Below are positions 33,550 through 43,981 of a DNA stretch of 64,000 bases, piece after piece. The notes below the pieces were generated by a model. It had not been told where the DNA came from. It saw nothing but the letters and a program-made list of their open reading frames with translations, and did not search any database. The DNA is from Bisporella sp. PMI_857 (taxonomy: Eukaryota; Ascomycota; Leotiomycetes; Helotiales; Helotiaceae): contig JAJSPD010000105.1 of assembly GCA_021307315.1 (NCBI GenBank), forward strand, positions 55,311 through 119,310, in the 5' to 3' direction. How positions within the stretch are numbered: position 1 is the first letter of the stretch; every line of letters begins with the position of its first letter. A program made the translations under genes and the position numbers.

Positions 33550-34799
33550 CTACAAAAGTGGTTCCTGATCCTGCAACCACAGGTGAAGAGCAACGATAAG
33601 CGTGAATACTCTCGTCAGGTCGGAAGGCTCTTGTAACTCAAACATGCCGCATTCATCTATCTCGACAAATATGCCATCATCAGATTGATATCCGTCAGAT
33701 AGATATCTCGCATATTGAGCAGGGAATTTGCCAAAGACCAGCGAAAAGACATTTTGGGCAGCAGATACAAGTGGCAATCTAATGGTATTAGTACTGTAAA
33801 AGGACGCTTCGAGTGTACTTACATGATATCATCCTGCAGAATATTTCCAGTCCTATCATATTGGGCATACATGCCTACAAGGTGAGCAGCTTCCTGGGCT
33901 CGCACTTTGAAGGGTTTTTCGTCGACGTCGTGCCAGGACTTGGCCTAAAATGATGCATAAGCATACATCATATAAAACCCATAAACTGAACTCACCTCAA
34001 TACTACAATACGAGATTTTTGATGCTCGCTGCCAATATCCTTCACGATGTGCCTTACGCACAAGGCCCCCATCATTTGTTGTAGAATACGAGAGCTTTCC
34101 TGCCTCGACAATGAAAGTGTCATGCGTGATACTCCACTCTAGATAGATGCGAGGGTTACTTCCTCCTCTCAAAAGTTCAGTGACACAGCGTAAAAGCTCA
34201 TACACACAAGCATTAGTAGTCATTTCTGACTTGGTCCTATGGTTGTGACTTGACTGATCGCTTTGGTCGGAGGGAATATAACTATCAGAAGAACGGTATT
34301 GGCGCACTTTTTTACTCGGAGGTTGTACAGGAGATGATGGCTGTGACGGTAGTGAAGGAGGCAGTGGCGGTGAGGAGGTAATCGCTGAATCAGCTGGATA
34401 TGCGGAAGACTCAACGTTTTGTGATCTCAGCTCTCGCCGAGGATCAGCAATGATAGGTGTCTCGAGTACCTGTGCTAAAAGCGTGAAGAATGATGCAAAA
34501 TTCCCGGCGAAGCTAGCTAACTCATGATGTGTAAGACTCCGCCAGTTTCGCGTGAGAAGCATAAGGGCAGATCGTATGTCCTGCGAATTTTCCACCCACT
34601 TTGCAGCTGCAATGGAATACGCTTCTAGGAATACAGGCAAGTCTTGATTCGAAGCCCTTCGCAGGATTTGGAATGTTCCAAGCTCACGCTTATCCCACGA
34701 ACTTCCTGGTCCAAGAGGGTCTGTCCTAAAGGCCAGTGAATCTTGCGGCCATATCGGAAAGGAATCTTTGAATGCTTGTACAGTAGAAATATTAAACAT
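33550..34799 (-). CDS. Unrecognised intact three-exon gene (384 aa)
   Basis: Exons 34799-33996, 33944-33823 and 33778-33550 have GT-AG introns of 51 and 44 bp, all in phase, with no lesion. The protein starts MFNISTVQAFKDSFPIWPQD and has a helical N-terminal half. A Ser/Pro-rich low-complexity linker with a basic patch (PSKKVRQYRSSDSYIPSD) lies around residues 145-190. The C-terminal half contains LRCVTELLRGGSNPRIYLEW and EAAHLVGMYAQYDRTGNI. There is no signal peptide or membrane segment, so it is probably cytosolic or nuclear. It is divergent from the gene at 35048 with 248 bp between starts, suggesting shared control. No family recognised. Its intactness amid decayed transposons argues for selection or recent arrival. 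Confidence 0.75.
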
Positions 34800-35047
34800 T
34801 GTGGTCGCGATACCAACGCGAGTTTTAGAGAACGTGCTAGCATAACGTTAGGTAACTTCGATTAAGGTTGAAAGGTTAGCCTTGGCAGATACGGCCGGAA
34901 CCGGCTTTACATTTATCCGACGGATTATTTTGTGTCCGGATCGATGCACGATGAACACACAACACAACACACGTCAATGCGTCAACATCGCCATCTTCGA
35001 CGCGTTCAACAGAGGAGACGGCCTGAATCACTCACTTGCTGAGCACA
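34800..35047. promoter_or_regulatory. Shared divergent promoter
   Basis: 248 bp between two divergent start codons. It contains a CGGCCGGAACCGGC-like palindromic stretch (about 34891-34905), a possible binding site for a CGG-recognising Zn2Cys6 factor; that reading is inference. Confidence 0.45.
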
Positions 35048-36073
35048 ATGGGTCGGCACTGGCTCGCTGTGCTTCGCGTCCTCCTCCGCAGTCTCAAACG
35101 TGCGCAGAAGGCCAGTCCCCAACTGGCAGAACTCGGACAGTTGCACGTTGCGATGTATCAGACATATGCATTCGCTGAACCGCAGAACCTCAGCATCATC
35201 ACGGACTTCGTGGGTCAAAAGCGTGGGTCAATACAGTCTATGGTGCTGGTCTTTGATCTCCAGTCGAAATTGAACTGTTGCACGGCGGACTCCTGCTCCA
35301 AATACGTCGCATCCGTGCTGGGGACATGGATTGGGGACAGTCTACTACGCCAAGGCACTGATGGCATCAATATTGACAGGTTGGACCCTACTCTCCGTTC
35401 GAATCATCTTACTTATGTTTGACTTATAGACAGCCTATATTACGCATCGAAAACGACTCTTATTCTCGCGGCATTCAACCTGAAGTGACTATGGTAGCTC
35501 AACCAAACACAAGCAGTGATGGAAAGTGCCTCCATTTGTCGATAGTTATACGAAAGGAGCGGCAATCAGGGACTTCGATCACTTCGGCAGAGCTCTACAC
35601 ATTGTTTTCGATGGCGGCAACCCAAGCATCAGCGCAGCCTCTTAGAAATTCCCTGGAGGTAGATTGCCTAGTCTTTCATCCAGACCAACGCTAAATTTGT
35701 CCAGGTGCGCATGCTAGTAGTGTATTCGAGATGGGTGCAGATTTTCACGGCGAGGACAACGCGGCTCTACATTACATCCGTTATTCAAGGATGGAATGAA
35801 ATTGCAGATCAGATGGAGATATATCAAACATCATGGTTCAACTTTACGGACATATCATGCCAGCAGCAAATACTATTGTTTGCACTAGAATGGATCGACT
35901 TACAAAGTCATAGGCTCACCAATCCACGAGCCCCTCTTAAGGAGATGGGTCACAGCGTACGAAACTCAAAGAATCTAAAGCGAAAGTATAACGCGGGTGA
36001 GGAGCGAAGCCACAAGAGGCACGAGGGAGGAAATGTGGGGGACAGGTCAAACGAGGCATATATATTGACGTGA
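35048..36073 (+). CDS. Unrecognised intact three-exon gene (309 aa)
   Basis: Exons 35048-35379, 35430-35658 and 35705-36073 are joined in phase by 50- and 46-bp GT-AG introns. The intron ends remove an apparent stop in each case. The protein begins MGRHWLAVLRVLLRSLKRAQ, followed by GQLHVAMYQTYAFAEPQNL, LCLHLSIVIRKE-like and WVQIFTARTTRLYITSVIQG segments. It has a basic C terminus (SKNLKRKYNAGEERSHKRH) that could be a nuclear signal. Frames upstream of 35048 lack an ATG, so this start is the best available. It is divergent from the 384-aa gene and followed in the same direction by the 478-aa gene. I do not know the family. Confidence 0.72.
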
Positions 36074-36628
36074 AAGCACTCTTGACGACGGGCACCCTAT
36101 ACTGGCCTTGCTTATGATAACCGTCGGAACGATGTGTTAATTTTCCATTGCTACCAATTATCCACACATCACCAAAACGAAGAGTGCGGAAGCGCAAGAG
36201 CCGTTGATCGAGATGGAAACCAGCGATTGAAGAACGCGAGAAGTGTGGTGGATCGATTTAGTGGTTGGTAGTTGGTGTGCAAAGATCCAGCCCAGATCAT
36301 CATTCAGCCAGGTGTTATTCGGCATCCCTCTCTGCTTAGAACGCAAGTTGGTAATATGCTATTCTCTGTCGGAGAACAGCATCTTCCCGGTCTCAACTAG
36401 CCGCAGAGGTGGTACAGCGACATAATTGTACAAAACTGGGCTTTGGTTGAACGCGAAATCAGCGTAGGTTAGTAGATTAATTCAAGACAACGCCACTACT
36501 CTAGTAACATCTGACTTTCTTTTTTACAAATCGACTTTACCAGTTTCCTTCTAAGATTCGAATATCTTGGCCCCAGTATCGTGAGGCAATCAGACGTGGC
36601 CGTTTCGGAAAACAATGCCTATCCTGGC
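36074..36628. other. Intergenic region upstream of the 478-aa gene
   Basis: No gene recognised. The last 150 bp are AT-rich and probably hold the promoter of the gene at 36629. Confidence 0.4.
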
Positions 36629-38131
36629 ATGCTGAATTTGCAACACGGCGACGGCACTTTGGATGTTGCTCGATGGCCTCGAGACAAAAATGGGCGACCT
36701 GTCTTCATGCATGTGGCGGCCCTGGCATTTCATTACGGGCCCGAGGTGGCTGCTAGTCGTCACAGCCTGGTGTGGTTCCGCGACCTGGGTGGGAAGTCCA
36801 TCGATGGGCCGGCCGGTGCCACGCGGTTTCTTGAAAACCTCTTTCGCGATTTGTGGATGCCCCAAATGGTGGGATTTATCTGTCACCAGTTTCGGCGCCT
36901 GGCCAGCCGAGATCACGAGTCTGAGGCGCAATTGTTGCAGGAGCAGCGGGCTACTATTGACACCTGGTCACGTTCGACCTATCCTTTTGCCTGGAGGTAA
37001 GTTGAATTCATCTTTTATGTCTCGAGTGCCGTTCCTAATGTATTATGGTTCTTTTTTTCCAGCACTTTCCAGCCAATCTGGGCCATGACGGGCCCTTCCT
37101 CAACTGTGATTTCGGAAACTACCAAGTCCCGGCAAGATTTTGCGGTGGAGATCTATCAGCATTGTTTTGACAATGACGCTGCTGGGCGGCTTGCGCTCTC
37201 GTCCAATAATTCCACCTGGTTTGCGGTGCTTCACGCGGTTTTTCGCTTTACGGATCCTGGCACGGTGACCAAGGCACATTGGCTAGATGGGCTTGGGGCG
37301 GCCATGGCCAGTAGCCAAATTGAATGTATGCCCGGCACGTACTGTTCCCGGATTACGCATCGACGTGCCGTTCGGCTCGTTGGGGTTCCTCCTCCGCTTC
37401 GCGCGCTTGCAGCACGTCCCGGTAGCTTGAAGCGGGAGGCGATTGAAGCGGAGCATCGTGCAGCACGTCCTATCTCTCGACAGGCTATTGACCTGGGTTC
37501 GGAGATTCCGTTCCGCAACATTCCCTGCATTATCGAGGATGGGTTTCGCGCACAAGCAAAAATCCTGGCTAAAGGCAATCAAAAGATTGTCGAGCATTAT
37601 CATGTTGCGCGGAACTGCTTGGAACGGAGCCTGGGGGATCCACTCTGTGACCTTCTTCTTATGCTTGTAATCACGCTCAGCGCATGTTCGGTGACGCCGA
37701 CTATCGAGGCGAAAAGCCATGATTTCGTGGCCGGGCCACGCAAAGATCCTGGGCTGTTCGCGGCCAGCCTGGTGACGCGCATGCTCTGGTTCCTTCATCC
37801 GGAAGCTTTTCCATGGGAAGACGACGATGGGGGGGTGCTCCGGGTGTCGGAAATGACCAAAAAGATTGAACACAAAGGGGTCAACAACCTGTTTCTTCGC
37901 GAGCTGAATTGGGTCACGGACAGTGGACGGCGGGATAACCCTCGCAATAGCGAGGTCCGTCTTCGGGCGGTGAATGAGCTTTTACAGATTCGGACAGAAC
38001 TGCTTTCATTGCGTAAAGATCCGGCCGGGTTTATTGCGCAAGTGTTTGGTAGTAATGACTCAGTCTGGGTTGAGCGGTGTTCGAGCATGATTCGGGCACA
38101 AAGCGTTTCGGCACGGAAAAAACGAAAATAG
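36629..38131 (+). CDS. Unrecognised intact two-exon gene (478 aa)
   Basis: Exons 36629-36996 and 37063-38131 are joined by a 66-bp GT-AG intron (GTAAGT ... TTTCCAG) in phase. The frame is also open upstream to 36581 without another ATG. The protein starts MLNLQHGDGTLDVARWPRDK and includes FMHVAALAFHYGPEVAASRH, FLENLFRDLWMPQMVGFICH, HYHVARNCLERSLGDPLCDL and MLWFLHPEAFPWEDDDGGVL. It ends in a lysine-rich stretch (SARKKRK), which suggests nuclear location. No signal peptide. Its GC content is clearly higher than the DNA on either side, and it has no lesion. Not recognised; a protein from a large mobile element is one possibility, a host gene another. Confidence 0.75.
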
Positions 38132-38761
38132 GTGGAAGCTGTAAATTTATCTGTACCGTAAGCCAACGCAGGGAAGGAAAAAAAAAAACAGGGTTTAGAG
38201 TTAAGGTCGGATTAAGCAATGTTCAAGTTTTGACAGCAAGGCGCATTTTTGGCTAAGATAGTTTTGGTAAGTCTACAGTAACTTTCTCGAAGCTCTTCCG
38301 CATTCAAGCACCGAGGCGACAAGTTCTCGGCTTTACACACCAAGCACATCAGTGGCTCAAGCGGGTTTGTGTAACTGTCGTGACATTTTTTTCTCTGCTG
38401 CTGTGCTTCTCGTTTTTATTCTCGGACTTTCCTAAGTTTTTAATTTATTTTTTTGCTACTACTACACTGGAAAAGAGAAAAAAAGGGGGAGGGAACGCTT
38501 TTCCGTATATATTATATTTTAACCAACGATAGCAAGCTGAAGGCTTTAAAGCTATCGGACAAAACAACAAAGCTAGTTTATTTCAATTTTGCGGTAACTT
38601 TTTAAATTTTTTTACAACTTCCAATTTTTAACTTGCTTGGGAATTTATATTTTAAACTTTGAAGTTGCTACTTTACCTGAGGTTTATATTTATTTATTTT
38701 AATTATTTTTACTATACATAGAAAAAAAAAAGGGGGGGGGGGGGGGAGGAGTTGAATTTTC
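38132..38761. other. Low-complexity gene-free interval with an A10-G15 tract
   Basis: T-rich and A-rich DNA without genes. Near the end lies a run of 10 A then 15 G (38722-38746), next to the solo LTR that follows. Confidence 0.6.
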
Positions 38762-39022
38762 TGTAACAACCGGTATGCCCAAGGGTGCGACACGGAGGTC
38801 ATGGCACGGGATCAGGAGGTTGATGAACAGGGTATGAGGGGTTTCAGAGCAGATACGGAGTAGAGTCGGAGTCGCCTATATAAAGGCCTGTTCCTACTCT
38901 CTACAGTTGTTCCTCATGTTTTTGTATCCTTCGTAGGTAGACCTATAAGGCAATCACTATCAGCCTATTGTACGCACTCCCATATGCCTCTATTCTAGCC
39001 CGTGATTCCTTGCGTCGTTACA
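38762..39022 (+). mobile_element. Solo LTR 1, TSD TTTTC
   Basis: 261 bp starting TGTAACAACCGG and ending TTGCGTCGTTACA. It is flanked on both sides by TTTTC, a 5-bp target duplication. A CCTATATAAAGGCC box lies in the middle. Such a structure arises by recombination between the two LTRs of a retrotransposon. Confidence 0.9.
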
Positions 39023-39053
39023 TTTTCTTTGTTTTAATTTTGGTTAGAGTTAG

Positions 39054-39312
39054 TGTGACGGGTTGAACCCGTAAGGATGACTCGGCTGCACGTGCCTTCG
39101 GCACGAGCCAGCTCTCGTTGCAACCACGTGACAGCGCGTGGCCACCGTGAACCCTTTGTAGAGCCACCGACCCGTTACGTACTAGCGGACCCGTTACAGG
39201 CCTAGCTATAAGACCCGCAATCTCCTGCATTCTCCCTTTCTCTCCTTATGTTGATTCTCTTTGTAATATAGCAGTGATAGTCAATTGAATAGATTACTAT
39301 CAGCCTGTCACA
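39054..39312 (+). mobile_element. Solo LTR 2, TSD GTTAG
   Basis: 259 bp starting TGTGACGGGTTGAACCCG and ending ATCAGCCTGTCACA, flanked on both sides by GTTAG. It shares ACTATCAGCCT near its 3' end with solo LTR 1, 31 bp away, so the families may be related. Confidence 0.9.
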
Positions 39313-39454
39313 GTTAGGCATTACAAGTGTTTGTCGGCTTTTCAACTTTCTGTTAACCGCTGAACGCTTTTTATTTTTAAGTTCTACTATACTTTCTGTT
39401 GCAATATAACTGAACTACCACAATTTTGTCTTAGCTAAAAAACAGTGGTATTTA

Positions 39455-39605
39455 GGTCAAAAGCACGCTACAGACAGAAAAATGAAAAGAAAGCAGTGCT
39501 TTATATAGTGCTTTATATACAGGAAGTTGGCCGGAGGCCGGTGTAAGCGAGCTCTGTAGTGTCCGGTGCTAAGCTCCAAGCGAGGAAAGGCCAGGGCCGT
39601 GACAA
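39455..39605 (-). repeat. LTR-like repeat D, copy 2 (truncated)
   Basis: AGCAGTGCTTTATATACAGGAAGTT and GGCCAGGGCCGTGACA match the copy at 30605-30795. The distal end is missing, and GTGCTTTATATA is locally duplicated. It abuts the hAT remnant directly at 39606. Confidence 0.6.
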
Positions 39606-40317
39606 TGCTCTTGATAATACTCTTCCAGCACTTGACTGGCTTTTTAGCCAGTATGAAGCTGGTAAAATAGAGTATTAAGGCGACCCTTTTATGACCGCCT
39701 ATATTAACTCTCAAATACTATGCTTTTACTAGCGATACGCCAGCGCATATAAATGCACTTGTTCTTCACCTAGCTTTTAAATGGCAATATATTCAAAAGC
39801 TCTGGGACGGAGCATGGTGGCAACTATTAAAGCTTGTTCTAGAGAATATGTGGAAAGAAAAATATATGCCTACAGTTCTAATACTCTCCCAACTTATAGT
39901 TCTCGTTCTGCTCAACTAAAAGTACCTAACTGGCCACTAAACAAGTTCTCGGAGTGGAAGTATGCTTTGTACGACAAGGTGCTTCCTAGCCAGTATATGG
40001 ATGTATATACTCGATACTGCGAAGCACTACCGCACCACGACTTTGAAGATGTAAGGGATTGGTGGCTGGCGCCTGAGCAGAAGGCTATATACCCAAATTT
40101 GAGTAAGATGGCTTTAAATTTACTTTCTATTCCTGCAATGAATGCAGCACCTGAACGTTTATTCTCATTTTGCAAAATCACTATTACTGATCGCCGTAAT
40201 AAGCTTTCGGTAAAGGTAATTGAAGCGTTAGAGTGCTTACGGTCCTGGCATCAAGTTCGAAGGTTTGATCTAAATGATATAGAAGAGCAATCTATAGAGA
40301 AAGGAGGTGGGAAATAA
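39606..40317 (+). pseudogene. hAT transposase, C-terminal fragment
   Basis: Frames chain from TLPALDWLFSQYEAGKIEY, through a TAA, to YYAFTSDTPAHINALVLH and then, in the frame opened at 39781, to the dimerisation domain: YPNLSKMALNLLSIPAMNAA, PERLFSFCKITITDRRNKLS and VIEALECLRSW. It belongs to a different hAT subfamily from the intact element at 26405, judging by the spelling of this domain. The N-terminal two thirds are gone, cut by repeat D. One stop and at least one frameshift are present. Confidence 0.85.
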
Positions 40318-41019
40318 AAGCCGGGAGCATGGGGGTCACGTAGAGTTGTACGGCCGTATTATACCGTATTACGGCTGTACGTATTATATATGAGTTATTT
40401 TACGGCATACTATTCTGTACGTATTATAGAGTGAAAAGGCGGCCGTATGTACAAACGGTTCCGGGAAGTGTTCGTCACGTGATCTACCCACATATTATGT
40501 TGGGTTTTTACCCCTCCAACTACGGTTCAGCCCACACACACTCTTTTTTTTTTAATTGATTGCGATTCCTTATTGTTGGTTCAAGTATCTTACCTTCCAC
40601 GGGGCAAAAGGCGCAGCTCTACTTTGTAGGCCACGCTCTTGCTCTTGATGGATATGGTAATTGTTGTTGTATTAGGTTCTACTCTAGATTCTACAAAATG
40701 GGGGTTGTGCGGACCACGTGACCTGGTGGGTCGTATGTGGATCCGTAAACCCCTACTTCCTACAAGCTGTGAAGTTTGTAATAGTCAGGATCGAGGTATT
40801 AGGGTCAGCCGCCCTCTCCACTATACTTATCCACCGTAGAATGATGTGGTGGTTAGTTAGCCCTTAATAAATTGAGGGTATGGACCTGGATTACGAGAGA
40901 TACAATGAAAGTTCTTGAATAATAATAGCCCTCTAAATATGGAGGGCATAAGATCTGCGTTGTAAGCGACGTGATGAATAAATGAAAATCGACAAGACAA
41001 TTTAAATCATCCGAGGACA
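40318..41019. other. Gene-free interval with GGCCGTA palindromes and repeat C copy 2
   Basis: Downstream of the hAT tail are several TACGGCCGTA-type palindromes (40350-40450), then TGTACAAACGGTTCCGGGAAG onward (40448-40482), matching 24826-24862. Nothing else recognised. Confidence 0.5.
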
Positions 41020-41600
41020 TTGCGGGCTATTTCATCAATTCTACCGACTATGGATTCGAATGTCAATCGGAGAACACGATTTCTAGAAAATGGTCAGATA
41101 TTGAACCATACTAGCGACAAAAATATTACAGATAAACGGCGTACTCGATTTCCAGTGGTCGCTCCAAATAAAAAGGAAACACCTGCCCAGTTCTCGCATC
41201 AAGCTTCTGTAAATGTTAATCATCCTGATGAGGTTTCAAACCAACCAGCTACAGGTATTAAGCTCTCTCAAATTTCTCCCATCCGAAAAGAGAGTCCGTG
41301 GAATGAATATATATCACTTCGTCAGCTGGAGCGAGGTGGCCAAGTCACAGTAGCATATACACGCAAAACCCGGTCCAATAGTCGTTATCAAGGAGATTCT
41401 TTCCGATAACACCATGGAGCTCAGAAAACGTCAGCACAAGAATCTACTCGCTATCCTCGAGTTATATCAATTTCAAGGCCAGATTTTCGTTAGTACAGAC
41501 TATACAGCCGCAACTCTTAAGCAGATCATAGCCATCCCACTCCTTTTGGAGGAGCTACACGTATCTGCAACTTGTCGTCAGGTACGTTTACTTGTGTAAC
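41020..41600 (+). pseudogene. Kinase-like gene relic, 5' part only
   Basis: A polar N-terminal region is followed by the start of a protein-kinase-like fold: YISLRQLERGGQVTVAYTRK, a frameshift near 41395, then VIKEILSDNTMELRKRQHKN (the Lys and helix C region), LLAILELYQFQGQIFVSTDY and a hinge-like segment up to VSATCRQ. A GTACGT donor follows, and the next exon is absent because the Fot1-like element begins about 120 bp on. All catalytic-loop motifs are missing. I recall similar degenerate kinase-like genes scattered in Aspergillus and Penicillium genomes. Confidence 0.65.
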
Positions 41601-41719
41601 GTTTATCCCTGCGTGCCGAAAAAACCGGTGTGCCGAAAAAAATCACGAGTACTTTGACTTAAAGCAGCTTAAAATCTGTGCCACACCTTGATATTCCTTA
41701 TTATTATCTATAAGTCATA

Positions 41720-43671
41720 GTCGTTCGGGCCACCCACTTTACTTACGTAAAGTAGGTGAGGGTCAGCAATACGCAAAAACCAGCAATACGCAAATTTTGT
41801 AATACCACCTTTGTAATAATTGTAATAACTCAACGCCATGACTTCTAAATCTCTTGAAATTGAAGATTCTGTTAGCAAAGCCATAAATCTATTAGATTCC
41901 AATCCGCGAATGAAATTGGCCGAAGCTGCGCGTCGCTGTAACGCGCCGTACTACCGACTTCGAGCTCGTCGAATGGGTCGCAAATCATCTCTTACTCGAG
42001 GAGGTCATAATAAAAAGCTTTCCGAACCTCAAGATGACGCTATAAAGGCGTATTTGCTTCTTTTATTTGGTTTGGGCACCGCTGCAAACGTTGATAATAT
42101 GATTGTTGCGTGCAATCGAGTATTGTATTACAGTGGTAGCACTGAAACAGTCGGTCGACGATGGGCCAAAAGATGGATCGTACGCAACGCCAGCTATTGG
42201 AAAACCTTACGTTCAAAGCCGATTTCATCGAAACGTCGAGATGCTCATAAAGCTGAAGCCATTCGAGAGCACTTTGCAGCTTATCAACGCTGCGTCGAAT
42301 ACTGGGGAGTTCAAGATAGTGATATTTACAACTTCGATGAGACGGGATTCCAAATTGGAGTAGTTGTAGGAGGTCAAGTAATCGTTCCTCGTGATTGCGA
42401 ATCAGCTTGGATATCAGATCCTGAGAATCGAGAGCTTGTTACAGCTGTAGTTACAATCAACTGTAAAGGTCAAAAGGTCCCTCCTATGATAATATTCAAA
42501 GGAGCCTATCACTTACGCAAGCACTTCAACAACGATCTTGATGGCGATACTCTCTTTGCACGCTCCGAATCGGGCTTTACAACTGATCGACTAGGCCTCA
42601 AATATATTGAACACTTCAACCGCTTTACAGAAAAGTCGACTGTAGGCTCATATCGCGTTATAATCTTTGATGGCCATGGTTCACACGTTACTCAAGATTT
42701 TATCGACTATTGTTGGCAACACCGAATTCGGCCATTCCTTCTTCCTTCTCATCTTACACACTTAACTTATTGCAACCTCTCGACGTAGGAGTATTTCAGA
42801 CTCTAAAGCAGTATTTTAAGGATGCTGTACGTCAAGAAGTATTTATGGGTGCTAAAGAGCTTGATAAAACTGACTTCTTTCGGATATTTCAAAGCTTTTA
42901 CAACAAATCAATTACTCCTCATATTTGCAAATCTGCTTTTCGACGAACTGGCTTAATTCCTTACGCGCCAGAGAAAGTATTGAACAAATTACAGAACTAT
43001 CAAGCTACAGAGATTCACGAGCCTACCAATACAATCTTCCTCTCCTCCTTCGAGCCTTGGTTTTGCAACCCCTCCTTCGACCCCTCTTTCGACGAACTGG
43101 CTAGAATGGCCAACTCCTCTTACGTTGCGTACGCGTAAAAAAGGTGTCGAATACATACAGGAACGTCAAAGCAAGCTATTCAAGGAACTACACCTTTAAC
43201 GCCTTCAATTACACGCGTTTCTAGCAAAATTGAGAAAGCTTCTCTTACCTCGATCCTTAGCGGCGCTCTCTCTACAAACCGACTTTCTGACCTTGCTCGC
43301 GCAGCCGACGTACGCAAACCACAAAAGGATCATAATAAAGTCGTTCAAAAATACGGGGAAATATATGGGGATCAAGCTCGACGTCAAATTGAGTCTGATA
43401 ATGAAGAAGAAGCTAAAGTGGTCAATATACGAGAATCTAAGAAAAGAGCAATATGGAAGAAAAAGTACAAGAAAGTAGTCAAACAAATAGCAGATCACTT
43501 CTGGGATATTAGCCTACGAAACACGAATCAGGACTTATAAGAAATTGACAACAACTTCATGTATTTCTAGGTCAAAAGGCTATTACAATTACAAAATTTG
43601 CGTATTGCTGGTTTTTGCGTATTGCTGACCCTCACCTACTTTACGTAAGTAAAGTGGGTGGCCCGAACGAC
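41720..43671 (+). mobile_element. Fot1-like (pogo) transposon, 1.95 kb
   Basis: Perfect 84-bp terminal inverted repeats starting GTCGTTCGGGCCACCCACTT, flanked by TA on both sides. Each repeat contains a CTTTACTTACGTAAAG palindrome and two direct CAGCAATACGCAAA motifs. Size and structure match the Fot1/Pot2 group. Confidence 0.95.
41838..43540 (+). pseudogene. Fot1-like DDE_1 transposase, frameshifted
   Basis: N-terminal helix-turn-helix (MKLAEAARRCNAPYYRLRAR). The core has IYNFDETGFQIGVVVGGQVI (first Asp) and YRVIIFDGHGSHVTQDFIDY (second Asp), then LLQPLDVGVFQTLKQYFKDA. At about 42760 a duplicated ACTTA shifts the frame just before the third motif. After 43125 the C-terminal region (GVEYIQERQSKLFKELHL, SKIEKASLTSILSGALSTNR, ADHFWDISLRN) is read in two other frames. 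At least three frameshifts make it inactive, although the terminal repeats are perfect. Confidence 0.9.
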
Positions 43672-43981
43672 TATTCCATAGCCACTTCTAAACAAGTTAA
43701 ACCCCTTTTACTAGAAAATCACATTTACATGGCGACCCTCACGCCTAACGTGCGAAGAGTCTCCTTTTATAGCATAACAGTATTCCTCCCTACAACTCCA
43801 CCACTGAGCTTTATACTATTCCTAACACTTCTGATAAAGTGTTATCTGAGCTCTTAGACCTTAACTTTGCAAAAAGTCGTCATTAGCCATGTGGCTGCTG
43901 TGGCACGCACATTTATGCATGATCGCCATCTGGATCTGTACCTCGGATAAAAGCGCGGGATCAGTGCAAAATAGCCCCGTA

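Noticed and set aside
36590..37873. Long minus-strand frames (113, 115 and 196 codons) under the 478-aa gene
   Set aside because: They are shadows of a GC-rich coding sequence; the plus-strand frame alone gives in-phase exons with good splice sites.
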